A stretch of DNA of 64,000 bases from Streptococcus vicugnae (GCF_016461705.1 NZ_JAEMHW010000002.1:1-64000); one strand, 5' to 3'; shown: positions 19,065 through 28,421, numbered from the stretch's first letter. Numbers and translations: made by a program. The notes: generated by a model from the letters alone, not told the origin.

Positions 19065-20826
19065 GAAAAAAGTATCCTTCTATGGCAGAATGAAGCCATA
19101 CATTAAAGGTTTCCAATTTCCATTTATCCTTGCGGTAATTGGAGCCATTATTTCAGCGACTGTTACTGTTATTGGTCCTGATAAATTAAAAGAAATTACA
19201 AACACCATTATGAAGGGGTTGACACCTACTAAAATGGGAACAATTCCTGGTGTTGACCTAGATAAGGTTGGGCAAATTGCTTTAACTCTTGCCATTTTAT
19301 ATGTGATTTCTGCAGTTGTTGGTTACATTCAAAACTTTACAGTAGCTACCATCGTTCAACGTTTCTCTCAACGTTTGCGTGCAGCTATCCAAGTTAAAAT
19401 TGACCGTGTGCCACTAAATTATTTTGATAGTCATTCACAAGGGGATACCCTTTCTCGTGTGACAAATGACGTGGATTTGCTTGGTCAATCTCTTAACCAA
19501 AGTTTGGGAACATTGGTCACTTCAGTGGTTCTTTTGATTGGTTCGATTTTCATGATGTTCCATTCAAATGTCAGCATGGCACTAACAGCAATTGGTTCAG
19601 TCTTTATCGGATTCTTGCTAGTTGTTGTGATTATGGGGTCATCACAACCCTTGTTCAAACGCCAACAAAATAACTTGGCAGCGGTCAATGGTTATGTCGA
19701 AGAAATTTATTCTGGTCACAATGTGGTGACAAGCTACAACGCCTCTGAAGAAACAAGTGAAGCCTTTAAGAAACTAAATACAAACCTCTATAATTCAATG
19801 TGGCAATCACAATTCTTATCAGGTATTATGATGCCGCTCATGATTTTCATTGGTAACTTTGGTTACGTTATGGTCTGTGTGGTCGGTGCCGTTAAAGTGA
19901 TTAATGGTGATATCACAATGGGTGATGTGGTTGCCTTTATGACATACGTGCGTATTTTCTCACAACCATTATCGCAAATTGCCCAAGCCTTCACACAAAT
20001 GCAATCAGCAACAGCCGCTATGAGTCGTGTTTTTGAATTTCTTGAAGAAGAGGAAATGGAAGATGAATCACACAAAGAACGTCAATTGTCTGATGTTAAA
20101 GGTGAAGTTACCTTTGATAATGTCTTCTTTGGTTATTCTAAAGATAAAACCATTATCCATGATTTCTCTGCGGTAGCAAAACCTGGTCAAAAGGTTGCTA
20201 TCGTTGGACCAACTGGTGCTGGTAAGACAACCATCGTTAACCTTCTTATGAAATTCTATGAAATTGATAAAGGCCAAATTGCTATCGATGGTGTTGACAC
20301 ACGTTTGATGTCACGAGAAGAAGTCCATGACCAATTCTCAATGGTGCTTCAGGATACTTGGCTCTTTGAAGGAACCATCAAAGAAAACTTGATTTATAAT
20401 CAAGAAAATATCACTGATGACCAAGTAGTAGCAGCAGCTAAAGCAGTTGGTGTTCACCACTTTATCATGACGCTTCCTGATGGCTATGACACTTACCTTG
20501 ATGATTCTGTTACCCTTTCAATCGGTCAAAAACAACTCTTGACTATTGCGCGTGCCCTCTTGAAAGATGCTCCGCTTCTTATTCTAGATGAAGCAACATC
20601 ATCAGTCGATACACGTACGGAAGAATTGATTCAAAAAGCTATGGATAAATTGATGGAAGGTCGTACCTCATTTGTCATTGCTCACCGTTTATCAACGATC
20701 AAAAATGCTGACTTAATCCTTGTGATGAAAGATGGTAACATCATTGAACAAGGCAGTCATGATGAATTGATGACAGAAGGTGGCTTCTATGCTGACCTTT
20801 ACAACTCACAGTTTGAAGTAGCATAA
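19054..20826 (+). CDS. rcrQ: Heterodimeric ABC exporter, RcrQ-like subunit
   Basis: This is the 590-residue partner with the intact catalytic Glu (LLILDEATSSVD) and Walker A GPTGAGKTT, but an altered signature LSIGQKQ. Together with the previous subunit it forms one canonical and one degenerate ATP site. It has an extracellular segment of about 30 residues between the first two helices (KGLTPTKMGTIPGVDLDK region). RBS AAGGAGG lies inside the upstream gene. The operon ends at a clear terminator. Confidence 0.9.
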   Translation: MENKKKVSFYGRMKPYIKGFQFPFILAVIGAIISATVTVIGPDKLKEITNTIMKGLTPTKMGTIPGVDLDKVGQIALTLAILYVISAVVGYIQNFTVATIVQRFSQRLRAAIQVKIDRVPLNYFDSHSQGDTLSRVTNDVDLLGQSLNQSLGTLVTSVVLLIGSIFMMFHSNVSMALTAIGSVFIGFLLVVVIMGSSQPLFKRQQNNLAAVNGYVEEIYSGHNVVTSYNASEETSEAFKKLNTNLYNSMWQSQFLSGIMMPLMIFIGNFGYVMVCVVGAVKVINGDITMGDVVAFMTYVRIFSQPLSQIAQAFTQMQSATAAMSRVFEFLEEEEMEDESHKERQLSDVKGEVTFDNVFFGYSKDKTIIHDFSAVAKPGQKVAIVGPTGAGKTTIVNLLMKFYEIDKGQIAIDGVDTRLMSREEVHDQFSMVLQDTWLFEGTIKENLIYNQENITDDQVVAAAKAVGVHHFIMTLPDGYDTYLDDSVTLSIGQKQLLTIARALLKDAPLLILDEATSSVDTRTEELIQKAMDKLMEGRTSFVIAHRLSTIKNADLILVMKDGNIIEQGSHDELMTEGGFYADLYNSQFEVA

Positions 20827-20833
20827 AGATGTT

Positions 20834-20867
20834 AGAAAACTAGAGCTTTTCTAGTTTTCTTTTTTTG
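20834..20867 (+). terminator. Terminator of the rcrRPQ-like operon
   Basis: AGAAAACTAGA (20834-20844) pairs with TCTAGTTTTCT (20850-20860), followed by seven T. It marks the left border of the 21-kb accessory block. Confidence 0.85.
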
Positions 20868-20874
20868 TTCAAAA

Positions 20875-20915
20875 TAGTAAAAATATTTGACTATATTTTT
20901 AAGGTATGGCATAAT
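20875..20915 (+). promoter_or_regulatory. Palindrome-type promoter A (operator over -35)
   Basis: TAGTAAAAATATTTGACTA (20875-20893) is a near-palindrome whose last bases supply the -35 TTGACT (20887-20892). After 17 nt comes CATAAT (20910-20915). The same design recurs at 27039 and 38271. The ATG of the next gene is 19 nt after the -10. Confidence 0.75.
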
Positions 20916-20933
20916 GTGAAAAAGGAAGATGCT

Positions 20934-22805
20934 ATGAAATTTATTTATTACTCACTCACTGTTAAAGATTCTTTGAAATTACATCTTTGGTATCAAGGAA
21001 AATACGCTGTTTATGATTATTTTTCGGACAGCAAATTATTTAAAGAGAAGCTAGATTGGATTGTTAGAAATAAAACTTTTTACAAGATTTCTTATCGGGG
21101 AAATCATATTGAAAAACCATTGATCGTTCTGATTGCTATTTTATTAAAGGAGAAAGTTGCTGCTGACATTTTCCTGCAAAAATTTCAAGAATTGAATACT
21201 TCTGATATGGCTCCAACCAAGCGTCTGAATGATACACTTAAAACGTTAGACTTAAAAGTCGATTTTTATGAGGACTATTTAGCCTTATTGTCTCATCCGT
21301 TGATGCTTGATATTGAAACCTTTGATGGCAGAATTTATCATAACTCATTTGAACGCTTGGAAATTCAATCGTTGCTGCCACCTGCTAAAAATCAGAGAGA
21401 GTATTTATCGCATCTAGAAATTATTTTTAGAAGTAAAGCTTTTCAAGAAGTTTTTCAACAAAAAAGATATCTGTTAGAAACGTTTAAGGGAAATTTTCAT
21501 ATTCCTGTTAATGAAACAACGACAGATGCGCAGTTGACAGAATCATTTTATACAAAATCAAAATTACAGGATGCCTATTCAGTTTTTATTCCCAAAAAAT
21601 ACAAGCCTTTTTGCTATTTTTTACAAGGAGAATTGAAACAGTTGTACGATTGTTATCAATCCAGAAATCCTAAAAAAGCAATCCGACGAACTTTTGGAAA
21701 GAATGGTGCCGTAACTCAACTTTCGCATTTTGCGATATTATCAGGAGCATCAGCTCCAATTGGCTTTTATGTTGAAAATTATAATCCCCAAAAATCATGG
21801 TCGACTCAAGTTAAAACCAAAAGATATGAAAGAGGTATTCGTCTTGATTTGACGCACATTCAATCGTATATTATGTTAGAAACGGTAAAAGATTCTTATT
21901 TTAAACGTCAGTTAGCACGGGTCTTGGGCAGATGGCAATCTGAGCCTGAGCATCGTTTAGCACTTAATCGATTGTTGTATCCCATTCAAGGAAGTATGGA
22001 TACACCTTTTGAACATGATTTACACACACCAAGATATGCTTACAGCATGCGGTTGGTTCATAATCTTTTGTTGGTTGGTTTACTAAAAACACTGACTGAT
22101 GAAGGAATGATGCCAATTAGTTTGAATAATGAAGTCATTTTCTTTGAGATAACAAATTTTAATCAGAAGCGATTTGAAGAATGTCTTCGTGTGTTGGATG
22201 TTTATTTTGACTATCGCTTTATTGAAAATTTAATCATTAAGGATACCAATAATTATACTTACTTTGATACGAAGACTAAGCAGCACGTTTTTAGGGGAGC
22301 ATCTTTTAATCATCATGAAGGTTCTGATGTGACGACTAACATGGACAATCCGCCGATTGTTGACTGGGTCTTACAAAAAATGATTACTGAAAATGGTGAT
22401 TTTGATGAAAATCTTATTTTTAAGTATCTAAAGTTCTTTTTAGAAGAGAAACCTCTTGATACAATCAAAGAATTTTTCATGGTTCCAATTTATCCAATAA
22501 AAGCAAAGTTTCAGTATTTATTCAAAGGTGAGACTTATCTTGAAGTTACCTCAGCAGAGGCTTTTTATGCTTCAACTGATGTCAAAAATGCTTGGCAGTA
22601 CCGACAGTATTTCAAAGGTAAGAAGATACCATTTTATCAAATGCCTGCCATTTTAGAAAAATATCACATCAAATCAGAGAAATTTTTATATGAAGTTGAA
22701 CATAGTCGATTGATACTTAAAGAAATCGATGATTTACAGATTGAAAATATTGATCTAATGTATTACGCGAATTTAATTAACCGCGAAATCAATCTTTGGA
22801 GGTGA
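20934..22805 (+). CDS. Uncharacterised 623-residue protein
   Basis: I do not recognise this family with certainty. ATG 20934 is chosen because AAAGGAAGA precedes it and promoter A lies just upstream; an in-frame start at 20865 would precede the promoter. The protein is soluble, rich in Tyr, Phe, Lys and Leu, with no signal peptide. The segment LALNRLLYPIQGSMDTPF (about residues 345-362), followed by a helix MRLVHNLLLVGLLKTL and the strand pair MMPISLNNEVIFFEI, recalls the palm of template-dependent DNA polymerases (motif B helix then the strand with catalytic Asp), but the acidic residue is Asn here. That likeness is only by eye. It is followed after 2 bp by a flavin-binding-type protein and probably forms a two-gene operon. 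Confidence 0.6.
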   Translation: MKFIYYSLTVKDSLKLHLWYQGKYAVYDYFSDSKLFKEKLDWIVRNKTFYKISYRGNHIEKPLIVLIAILLKEKVAADIFLQKFQELNTSDMAPTKRLNDTLKTLDLKVDFYEDYLALLSHPLMLDIETFDGRIYHNSFERLEIQSLLPPAKNQREYLSHLEIIFRSKAFQEVFQQKRYLLETFKGNFHIPVNETTTDAQLTESFYTKSKLQDAYSVFIPKKYKPFCYFLQGELKQLYDCYQSRNPKKAIRRTFGKNGAVTQLSHFAILSGASAPIGFYVENYNPQKSWSTQVKTKRYERGIRLDLTHIQSYIMLETVKDSYFKRQLARVLGRWQSEPEHRLALNRLLYPIQGSMDTPFEHDLHTPRYAYSMRLVHNLLLVGLLKTLTDEGMMPISLNNEVIFFEITNFNQKRFEECLRVLDVYFDYRFIENLIIKDTNNYTYFDTKTKQHVFRGASFNHHEGSDVTTNMDNPPIVDWVLQKMITENGDFDENLIFKYLKFFLEEKPLDTIKEFFMVPIYPIKAKFQYLFKGETYLEVTSAEAFYASTDVKNAWQYRQYFKGKKIPFYQMPAILEKYHIKSEKFLYEVEHSRLILKEIDDLQIENIDLMYYANLINREINLWR

Positions 22806-22807
22806 AG

Positions 22808-23278
22808 ATGAGACAGCTAGAATTTTTTAAATCGTTGAATTATGATGATGGTTTAGAAGTTACAAAACAAGTCTTGGAAAGATTTCCTTTACAATATGGT
22901 ACAACACTTGGTCTAGACGGTCATCCTCAAATTAGAGCACTGGAATTTAAATTTGAAGATGATGGTGTTTTATATTTTGATACTGTGACGTTTTATCAGT
23001 CTTACAAAGAATTGTTAAATCATCCTTTTTTACAAATTTGTGTTTGTGACCAGGAGACGATGACTTATCTAAGACTTGGTGGTAAAGTTAATTTTACAAC
23101 TGATAAAGATATTATTAATCGTTGTTTTGTTCAAAGTCCCGTTTTAACTTCTCAATTTGGTCAACAACGAGATAAAGTAATTGCTTATTATTTAACGGAT
23201 GTTTGGGTAGAATTTAATTCCTTTTTACCAGAATTGCCAAAGAGAAACTATCATTTAAAAAATAAGTATGATGCCTAA
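22808..23278 (+). CDS. Pyridoxamine 5'-phosphate oxidase-like (FMN-binding split barrel) protein
   Basis: The 156-residue protein has the split-barrel pattern: QYGTTLGLDGHPQIRALEFKFEDDGVLYFDT, then a YKELLNHPFLQICVCDQETMTYLRLGGKVNF strand series. Such proteins bind FMN or related cofactors and reduce small substrates. ATG 22808 follows TTTGGAGGTGAAG; the extension to 22796 would lie inside the RBS. It is coupled to the 623-residue protein upstream and ends at a bidirectional terminator. Confidence 0.75.
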   Translation: MRQLEFFKSLNYDDGLEVTKQVLERFPLQYGTTLGLDGHPQIRALEFKFEDDGVLYFDTVTFYQSYKELLNHPFLQICVCDQETMTYLRLGGKVNFTTDKDIINRCFVQSPVLTSQFGQQRDKVIAYYLTDVWVEFNSFLPELPKRNYHLKNKYDA

Positions 23279-23333
23279 AAAGCCTTCTTATTACATTCTC
23301 ATTTTAAGAGTTTGTAATAAGAAAGGCTTTTTT
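23277..23333. terminator. Bidirectional terminator
   Basis: AAAAAGCCTTCTTATTACA (23277-23295) pairs with TGTAATAAGAAAGGCTTT (23313-23330), with A and T runs at the ends. It serves the oxidase-like gene and the converging AraC gene. Confidence 0.85.
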
Positions 23334-24181
23334 TACATTTTGTATAAGTGCCGATACTCAGAAGGAGTGTAGCCGATTTTTTTATGAAAAGTATTATAGA
23401 AGTAAGATAAATTAGAATAACCGCAGTTCTTGGCAATATCTTTAATGCTTTGATCGCTAAATAACAGCTTCTTTTGCGCTTCGCCTAGTCTACAGCTGAC
23501 AATATAGTTGTTTACAGTATAACCAATATATTTTTTGAATTGTCTAGAGAGGTGGAAAATGCTGACGTGAAATTTATCTGATAAAAAGTCTAGTGATAGC
23601 TCATCTTTGTAGTGGTTGTCGATGTAACTTCTAATTTCCCGAATAGAATTTTCCTTTTCAGAGAAAGGTTTATTGCGATAATTTTGTGTCTTGAAGGCTA
23701 CAATATTCAACGCTGACATCATCAAAGCACTAACAAGTTCAAGATTAATCTCATTTTGATTAGTTATTTCATCTAGGATTTGACGAAATAGGATCTCTAG
23801 AATAGGATGCTGTTCTCCACTAGATAAAACTGGAGAAACGTCATTTCTTAAAAGGCAATTTTCGGGCATATTTTCTACTTGAATTCTAGTTAGATTGATA
23901 CAAATTTGCTCAACAGGTTCGCTTGGGTTACTTTTTTCAGCGTGTGGGGTATTCTGATTTTTAATGACAATATCTCCCGCAACAGCTTCATAAACATTTC
24001 CATCAATATATAGTCCACATTTGCCTGAAAGAATGTAAGAAATTTCAATACTGTTTTTATGGCTATGTAAGTTAAATGACCATGTGGGATCATCTTTCGC
24101 TTGAATATAATTAATATTAATTAGTTCAGGTTGACCTAATCTAGGTAATTTTGTTTTATCTTTGAAGTGATATGTAAACAT
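23333..24181 (-). CDS. AraC family transcriptional regulator of the adjacent PTS operon
   Basis: The 282-residue protein has an N-terminal cupin domain (HSHKNSIEISYILSGKCGLYIDG, about residues 41-65) that should sense a sugar, and a C-terminal pair of helix-turn-helix motifs (LDFLSDKFHVSIFHLSRQFKKYIG and IKDIAKNCGYSNLSYFYNTFHKKIGYTPSEYR). ATG at 24181 is chosen because a perfect minus-strand AGGAGG precedes it; the longer frame to 24268 adds only a Phe-rich stretch. It diverges from the PTS gene at 24401 and is likely its activator. Confidence 0.88.
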   Translation of the reverse strand: MFTYHFKDKTKLPRLGQPELININYIQAKDDPTWSFNLHSHKNSIEISYILSGKCGLYIDGNVYEAVAGDIVIKNQNTPHAEKSNPSEPVEQICINLTRIQVENMPENCLLRNDVSPVLSSGEQHPILEILFRQILDEITNQNEINLELVSALMMSALNIVAFKTQNYRNKPFSEKENSIREIRSYIDNHYKDELSLDFLSDKFHVSIFHLSRQFKKYIGYTVNNYIVSCRLGEAQKKLLFSDQSIKDIAKNCGYSNLSYFYNTFHKKIGYTPSEYRHLYKM

Positions 24182-24256
24182 GTCGGACCTCCTAAAAAAG
24201 ATTATAAAGTGGAAAAATAAAAATAGCAAATGAAAAGATGAGCAAGATTTGAAATA

Positions 24257-24271
24257 AAGGAAACGCATACA
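24257..24271. promoter_or_regulatory. Possible catabolite-responsive element
   Basis: AAGGAAACGCATACA fits the CcpA site WTGNAANCGNWNNCW except for one base (A for T). It lies between the divergent AraC and PTS genes, where CcpA repression would make sense. A single-site match by eye can be chance. Confidence 0.35.
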
Positions 24272-24400
24272 TTTTTAAAAAGTATGGAAAATGCTGCGCT
24301 TTAATAGGGATGAAATCATAAAAAACAGCAATTAATTAGAATAGAAAAAGTGCAAAAAACAGAATATACTTTAAGCAATTAAAGAAAAAGGAGTTTACAT

Positions 24401-26272
24401 ATGGAAAAACAAAATTTTAGAACAACTGCTGAGGATGTTCTGAAAGCAGTTGGAGGCAGTGACAATATTGTTAGTGCAACACATTGTATGACACGTTTAC
24501 GCCTGAATCTAGTAGATGAGCAGAAAGCAAATGATGAAGCTGTTAAAGCGATAAAAGGCGTTATTGGAGTTAACCACCAATCAGGTCAATATCAGGTCAT
24601 TATTGGTCAAACTGTTGACAAAGTTTATGCTGAATTTTCTGGATTAATTGGGAATAAAAGCCAAATTCAAGCTGCAGATTCAGATACCCCAAAGAAAAAG
24701 CTAACGGTTAAGGAAACTTTCTCAAGGGTACTTGATTATTTATCTGGAAGTATGACGCCACTCATTCCAGCTATGATTACTGCTGCTATGTTTAAGACAA
24801 TCCAGGTTATCTTAGGTCCAGATTTATTTAATCTGATTGGTACAAATAGTGATATTTATCAACTTTGTGGCTTTCTATACAGTGCATTTTTCTATTTCTT
24901 ACCTATTTTCCTAGGATTTACAGCTGCTAAAAAATTAGGTGCCAGTCAAGTTATGGGACTTTACGTAGGAGCGATGTTACTTGTTCCAGAATTGGTTCAG
25001 TTAGCGGAGAAGTCGTTTAAAGTTTATGGTTTTATTCCAACAACTATCCACGATTATTCTCAATCAGTAATTCCTGTTGTTTTAAGTGTGTGGGTAATGT
25101 CATACATTGAAAAATTCTTCAAAAGAATTGTTCCAGCTGTTTTGTCGACAATTTTTGTCCCATTTTTAACAATGATCGTCATGACACCATTAGTTTTAGC
25201 ACTATTAGCACCAATTGGAAATATTTTTGGACAATGGATTGGTGATGGATTAATTTCATTTGGCAATATTGGTGGATTCGTTGCGGTAGCTGTAGTAGCT
25301 GCGCTTTGGGAGCTACTGGTAATGACAGGTATGCATATGGTATTGATTACATTTGCCTTGACTGCTTTAATGACAAATGGAGTTGATAATTTTGTTATGG
25401 TAGCGGCTGTATTAGCTACTTGGGCTACGTTTGGTTTATCTCTCGGTGCTGCCCTTAGAATTCGAGATAAAGAAGAAAAAGCGTTGACTTTTGGTTATGT
25501 TGTTAGTGGTATTGTGGGAGGAGTTACAGAACCTACAATTTACGGCGTTATGTTAAAATATAAGCGAACAATCGCTGCCTTGATTGTTGGAGGAGGTTTT
25601 GCAGGTGCTTATGCAGGGCTTACACATGTCGGAATGTATGTAGCTGGTGCTTCGAATTTTCTTAGTGTTGTTGGTTATTTTGCCGGTGGTCGAACAAATA
25701 TTATTAACGGTTTCATTGCGACTGCAATTGCATTTTTTGGAACTGCAGCTTTGACTTATTTCTTTGGTTTCCGTGATGATGAGTATCAACTTGGAGAAGT
25801 AGATGACGGGCTTGATACTAACATTAAAATTTTTAGTCCATTAACTGGAGATGTGGTGGCACTATCAGATGTAGAAGATGAAGTATTTTCTTCAGGAGCT
25901 ATGGAAAATGGTATTGCCATTTTACCAAGTGAAGGTCGAGTGGTTGCTCCTGCTGATGCTGAAGTCACTTTACTTTTCCCAACTAAGCATGCTATTGGTT
26001 TGAAAACTATTGATGGAGCCGAAATTCTTATCCATGTAGGCATGGATACCGTAAGCCTAAACGGTAATGGATTTGACTCGTATGTGTCAATAGGTGATAA
26101 AGTTAAAAAAGGTCAAACATTACTTACCTTTGATGTTGAGAAAATTAAAAAAGCAGGCTTAACTACCGTAACACCAATTATTATTACCAATACAGCTGAC
26201 TATCAGTCGATTAACTTATGCAAAGATAACAAGGTTACTTTCGAGGATTTCTTGTTAGAGTTAGTAAAATAA
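24401..26272 (+). CDS. Beta-glucoside-type PTS transporter, EIIBCA
   Basis: This 623-residue protein carries out phosphorylating uptake of a beta-glucoside-like sugar. EIIB is first, with the phospho-cysteine Cys29 in SATHCMTRLR; EIIC fills about residues 105-455 with many membrane helices and GGVTEPTIYGV; EIIA is last, with the active His in ILIHVGMDTV. The order B-C-A is that of BglP/BglF. No phospho-beta-glucosidase follows; instead there is a ChbG-like deacetylase, which hints at an N-acetylated or otherwise acylated sugar. Start at ATG 24401 after AAAAGGAG. Confidence 0.93.
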   Translation: MEKQNFRTTAEDVLKAVGGSDNIVSATHCMTRLRLNLVDEQKANDEAVKAIKGVIGVNHQSGQYQVIIGQTVDKVYAEFSGLIGNKSQIQAADSDTPKKKLTVKETFSRVLDYLSGSMTPLIPAMITAAMFKTIQVILGPDLFNLIGTNSDIYQLCGFLYSAFFYFLPIFLGFTAAKKLGASQVMGLYVGAMLLVPELVQLAEKSFKVYGFIPTTIHDYSQSVIPVVLSVWVMSYIEKFFKRIVPAVLSTIFVPFLTMIVMTPLVLALLAPIGNIFGQWIGDGLISFGNIGGFVAVAVVAALWELLVMTGMHMVLITFALTALMTNGVDNFVMVAAVLATWATFGLSLGAALRIRDKEEKALTFGYVVSGIVGGVTEPTIYGVMLKYKRTIAALIVGGGFAGAYAGLTHVGMYVAGASNFLSVVGYFAGGRTNIINGFIATAIAFFGTAALTYFFGFRDDEYQLGEVDDGLDTNIKIFSPLTGDVVALSDVEDEVFSSGAMENGIAILPSEGRVVAPADAEVTLLFPTKHAIGLKTIDGAEILIHVGMDTVSLNGNGFDSYVSIGDKVKKGQTLLTFDVEKIKKAGLTTVTPIIITNTADYQSINLCKDNKVTFEDFLLELVK

Positions 26273-26285
26273 AGGAGATGAACTG

Positions 26286-27032
26286 ATGAAAAAAATTTTG
26301 TTAAGAGCAGATGATTTAGGATACTCAGAAGCTGTCAATTACGGCATTGAAAAATCAATTAAAGATGGTTTAATTAGAAGTTTAGGCGTCATGGTCAATA
26401 TGCCTGCAACAAAGCACGGGGTTGATTTGATTAAATCATATGATATTGCACTTGGTGTTCACACTAATATTTGTGCAGAAAAACCGTTAACAGATCCAAA
26501 ACTTATTCCTAGTTTGGTTGATGATAATGGCTACTTTAAATCATCAAGAGTTTATCGAGAAAGTAAAGAAGATTTTGTTGTTTTTGATGAAGTGGTCATT
26601 GAAATTGAAGCTCAGTATCATAAATTTGTAGAATTATTTGGACGAAAGCCAGATTATTTTGAGGGTCATGCAGTAGCTTCTCAGAATTTTTTTAAAGGCT
26701 TAGAGTATGTTGCTAAAAAATACGATTTAAAATATTCAGGAATTTCTTTTGATGGTTCACCTATAACAATTGGACAATCTGGAGTTGTTTTTAACATGGA
26801 ATCAATGTCTCCAGACTATGATCCATATGATATGGTAAAACGTATGGTTGCTAAAGATGAAGGAGCTGTGCAACTTGCTGTTTTTCATCCAGGTTATTTA
26901 GATGATTATATTTTGTCTCATTCAAGTTTAACGCTTCCTCGTACTAAAGAAGTTGCAGTCTTAACTGATGAAGGTTTTAAAAAATGGTTGATTCAACAAG
27001 AAGTTGAGCTAATTGATTATAGAGATTTATAA
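26286..27032 (+). CDS. ChbG/YdjC-type carbohydrate deacetylase
   Basis: YdjC/ChbG enzymes remove an acetyl group from phosphorylated N-acetyl oligosaccharides such as diacetylchitobiose-6-phosphate. The 248-residue protein has the metal site ADDLG (residues 8-12), the GVHTNI segment, EGHAVAS, and a C-terminal FHPGY. It is 14 bp after the PTS gene with AAAGGAGATGA as RBS, so the sugar entering through the PTS is its likely substrate. A hydrolase for the product is not adjacent. Confidence 0.88.
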   Translation: MKKILLRADDLGYSEAVNYGIEKSIKDGLIRSLGVMVNMPATKHGVDLIKSYDIALGVHTNICAEKPLTDPKLIPSLVDDNGYFKSSRVYRESKEDFVVFDEVVIEIEAQYHKFVELFGRKPDYFEGHAVASQNFFKGLEYVAKKYDLKYSGISFDGSPITIGQSGVVFNMESMSPDYDPYDMVKRMVAKDEGAVQLAVFHPGYLDDYILSHSSLTLPRTKEVAVLTDEGFKKWLIQQEVELIDYRDL

Positions 27033-27038
27033 AAAATA

Positions 27039-27103
27039 AAGTAAAAATATTTGACTAATCCAGCTTATACTGATATATTTAAAAAAGTAAAAATATTTTA
27101 CTA
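27039..27103 (+). promoter_or_regulatory. Palindrome-type promoter B with two operators
   Basis: AAGTAAAAATATTTGACTA (27039-27057) contains the -35 TTGACT (27051-27056); 17 nt later is TATATT (27074-27079). A second, nearly perfect copy, AAGTAAAAATATTTTACTA (27085-27103), lies between the -10 and the RBS. The copies are 46 bp apart. The layout allows cooperative repression of the long operon that follows. Confidence 0.8.
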
Positions 27104-27116
27104 TTAGGAGGATGCA

Positions 27117-28034
27117 ATGAAAAACAAGAAAGTTCTGGCAGCGCTTATTGGGATTATTATTCTGGCGCTTGTTGCTGGTATTGCACTTTGGAAGAATAAC
27201 CAAGCTGATAAATCGACATCTAAAGCAAGTACAACAATTAGAGTTGGATCAAAAGATTTTACAGAAAGTCTAGTCGTTTCAGAAATTTATGCTTTAGCTT
27301 TAGAGGATAATGGCTATAAGGTCGACCGAGTTTCTAATATTTCGAGCTCACTAATTCATAAATCACTTGTGAATGATGAGATTGATCTTTATCCAGAGTA
27401 TACAGGAACTGCCTTGCTAACAATTCTTGGTGATGATATGGAAACTGATCCTGACAAAGTTTATCAAACTGTTAAGAAAGAATATGAAGAAAAATATAAC
27501 TTAACTTGGTTGAACTACTCAGAAGCTAATGATAGCTCAGGCTTAGCGATGCGTAAAGAAACTGCTGATAAGTACAATATCAAGACAATTTCTGACTTAC
27601 AAAAAAATGCAAGCAATATTCGTATGGCATCACAAGGTGAATACGAAGAACGCGAGGATGGACTTCCAGCATTAGAAAAAGTTTATGGTGAATTCAATTG
27701 GAAATCATCTAAAGTTTATGACAACAGCTTGAAATATCAAATTCTTGAAAATGATGAAGCAGATGTGACACCTGCTTATACAACTGAAGGGCGTTTAGCA
27801 GAAACTGATAAATTTGTTTTGCTTGAAGATGATAAACATGTGTGGCCACCGTATAATTTAGCGCCAGTTGTTAGAGATAATATTTTGGAAGCTAATCCAA
27901 GTATCAAGAAAATTCTTAATAAAGTTTCAGCAAAACTTGATACCGAAACAGTCACAAAACTTAATGCTAAAGTTGACGTTAACGGTGAAGAGTACACTGA
28001 TGTTGCAAAAGAGTTTTATGATAGCATCAAATAA
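27117..28034 (+). CDS. OpuC/OpuAC-type substrate-binding protein (quaternary amine family)
   Basis: The 305-residue protein belongs to the glycine betaine/carnitine/choline-binding family: RVGSKDFTESLVVSEIYALALEDNGYKV near the N-terminus, EIDLYPEYTGTA, and DNSLKYQILENDEADVTPAYTTEG. Residues 5-25 are a membrane anchor with no lipobox Cys, so it is tethered by a helix rather than a lipid. No permease or ATPase is adjacent. The matching transporter parts are at 39.7-41.8 kb and have no binding protein of their own, and both loci share the same operator. The ligand may be betaine-like but is not shown by sequence. Confidence 0.85.
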   Translation: MKNKKVLAALIGIIILALVAGIALWKNNQADKSTSKASTTIRVGSKDFTESLVVSEIYALALEDNGYKVDRVSNISSSLIHKSLVNDEIDLYPEYTGTALLTILGDDMETDPDKVYQTVKKEYEEKYNLTWLNYSEANDSSGLAMRKETADKYNIKTISDLQKNASNIRMASQGEYEEREDGLPALEKVYGEFNWKSSKVYDNSLKYQILENDEADVTPAYTTEGRLAETDKFVLLEDDKHVWPPYNLAPVVRDNILEANPSIKKILNKVSAKLDTETVTKLNAKVDVNGEEYTDVAKEFYDSIK

Positions 28035-28049
28035 GAAAGAGGAATAATA

Positions 28050-28403
28050 ATGATTGAAAACAGCATTATGTATTTGGTAGAAACAAAAGTTGAAGAAAAA
28101 AACTTGCCAACCTTGAAAGAATTAATTTCAAAAATGGTAGCTCAAACTGAAAAAGAAGAAGGTGCTTTAGCATATCACTGGTCAATTAAAGGAGACACTG
28201 TCTTTACAATTGAACATTATCGTGATAACGCAGCGACAAAATTACACTTAGATGGTTTTTCTAAAAATTTTGCTGAGGACTACATGAACTTAGTTACTGT
28301 GACAGCATGTACCGTTTATGGAAATCCCAATGCTGAAGTTAAAGAAATTTTAGATGGCTTTGGTTCAGTTTATCGTGACACAATTGAAGGATTTGTTAAA
28401 TAA
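28050..28403 (+). CDS. Antibiotic biosynthesis monooxygenase (ABM) domain protein
   Basis: The 117-residue protein is a small ABM/YgiN-like ferredoxin fold: VETKVEEKNLPTLKELISKMVAQTEKEEGALAYHWS and FTIEHYRDNAATKLHL. Such proteins act as cofactor-free monooxygenases on quinols or as reactive-carbonyl handlers. It is 15 bp after the binding-protein gene and has AAGAGGAA as RBS, so it is the second gene of the operon. Confidence 0.8.
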   Translation: MIENSIMYLVETKVEEKNLPTLKELISKMVAQTEKEEGALAYHWSIKGDTVFTIEHYRDNAATKLHLDGFSKNFAEDYMNLVTVTACTVYGNPNAEVKEILDGFGSVYRDTIEGFVK

Positions 28404-28421
28404 GAAAGAAGGCATTGTTTA

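Noticed and set aside
24182-24268. N-terminal extension of the AraC protein (29 residues, Phe-rich)
   Set aside because: A perfect AGGAGG stands right before the inner ATG at 24181, and the extension does not resemble the family.
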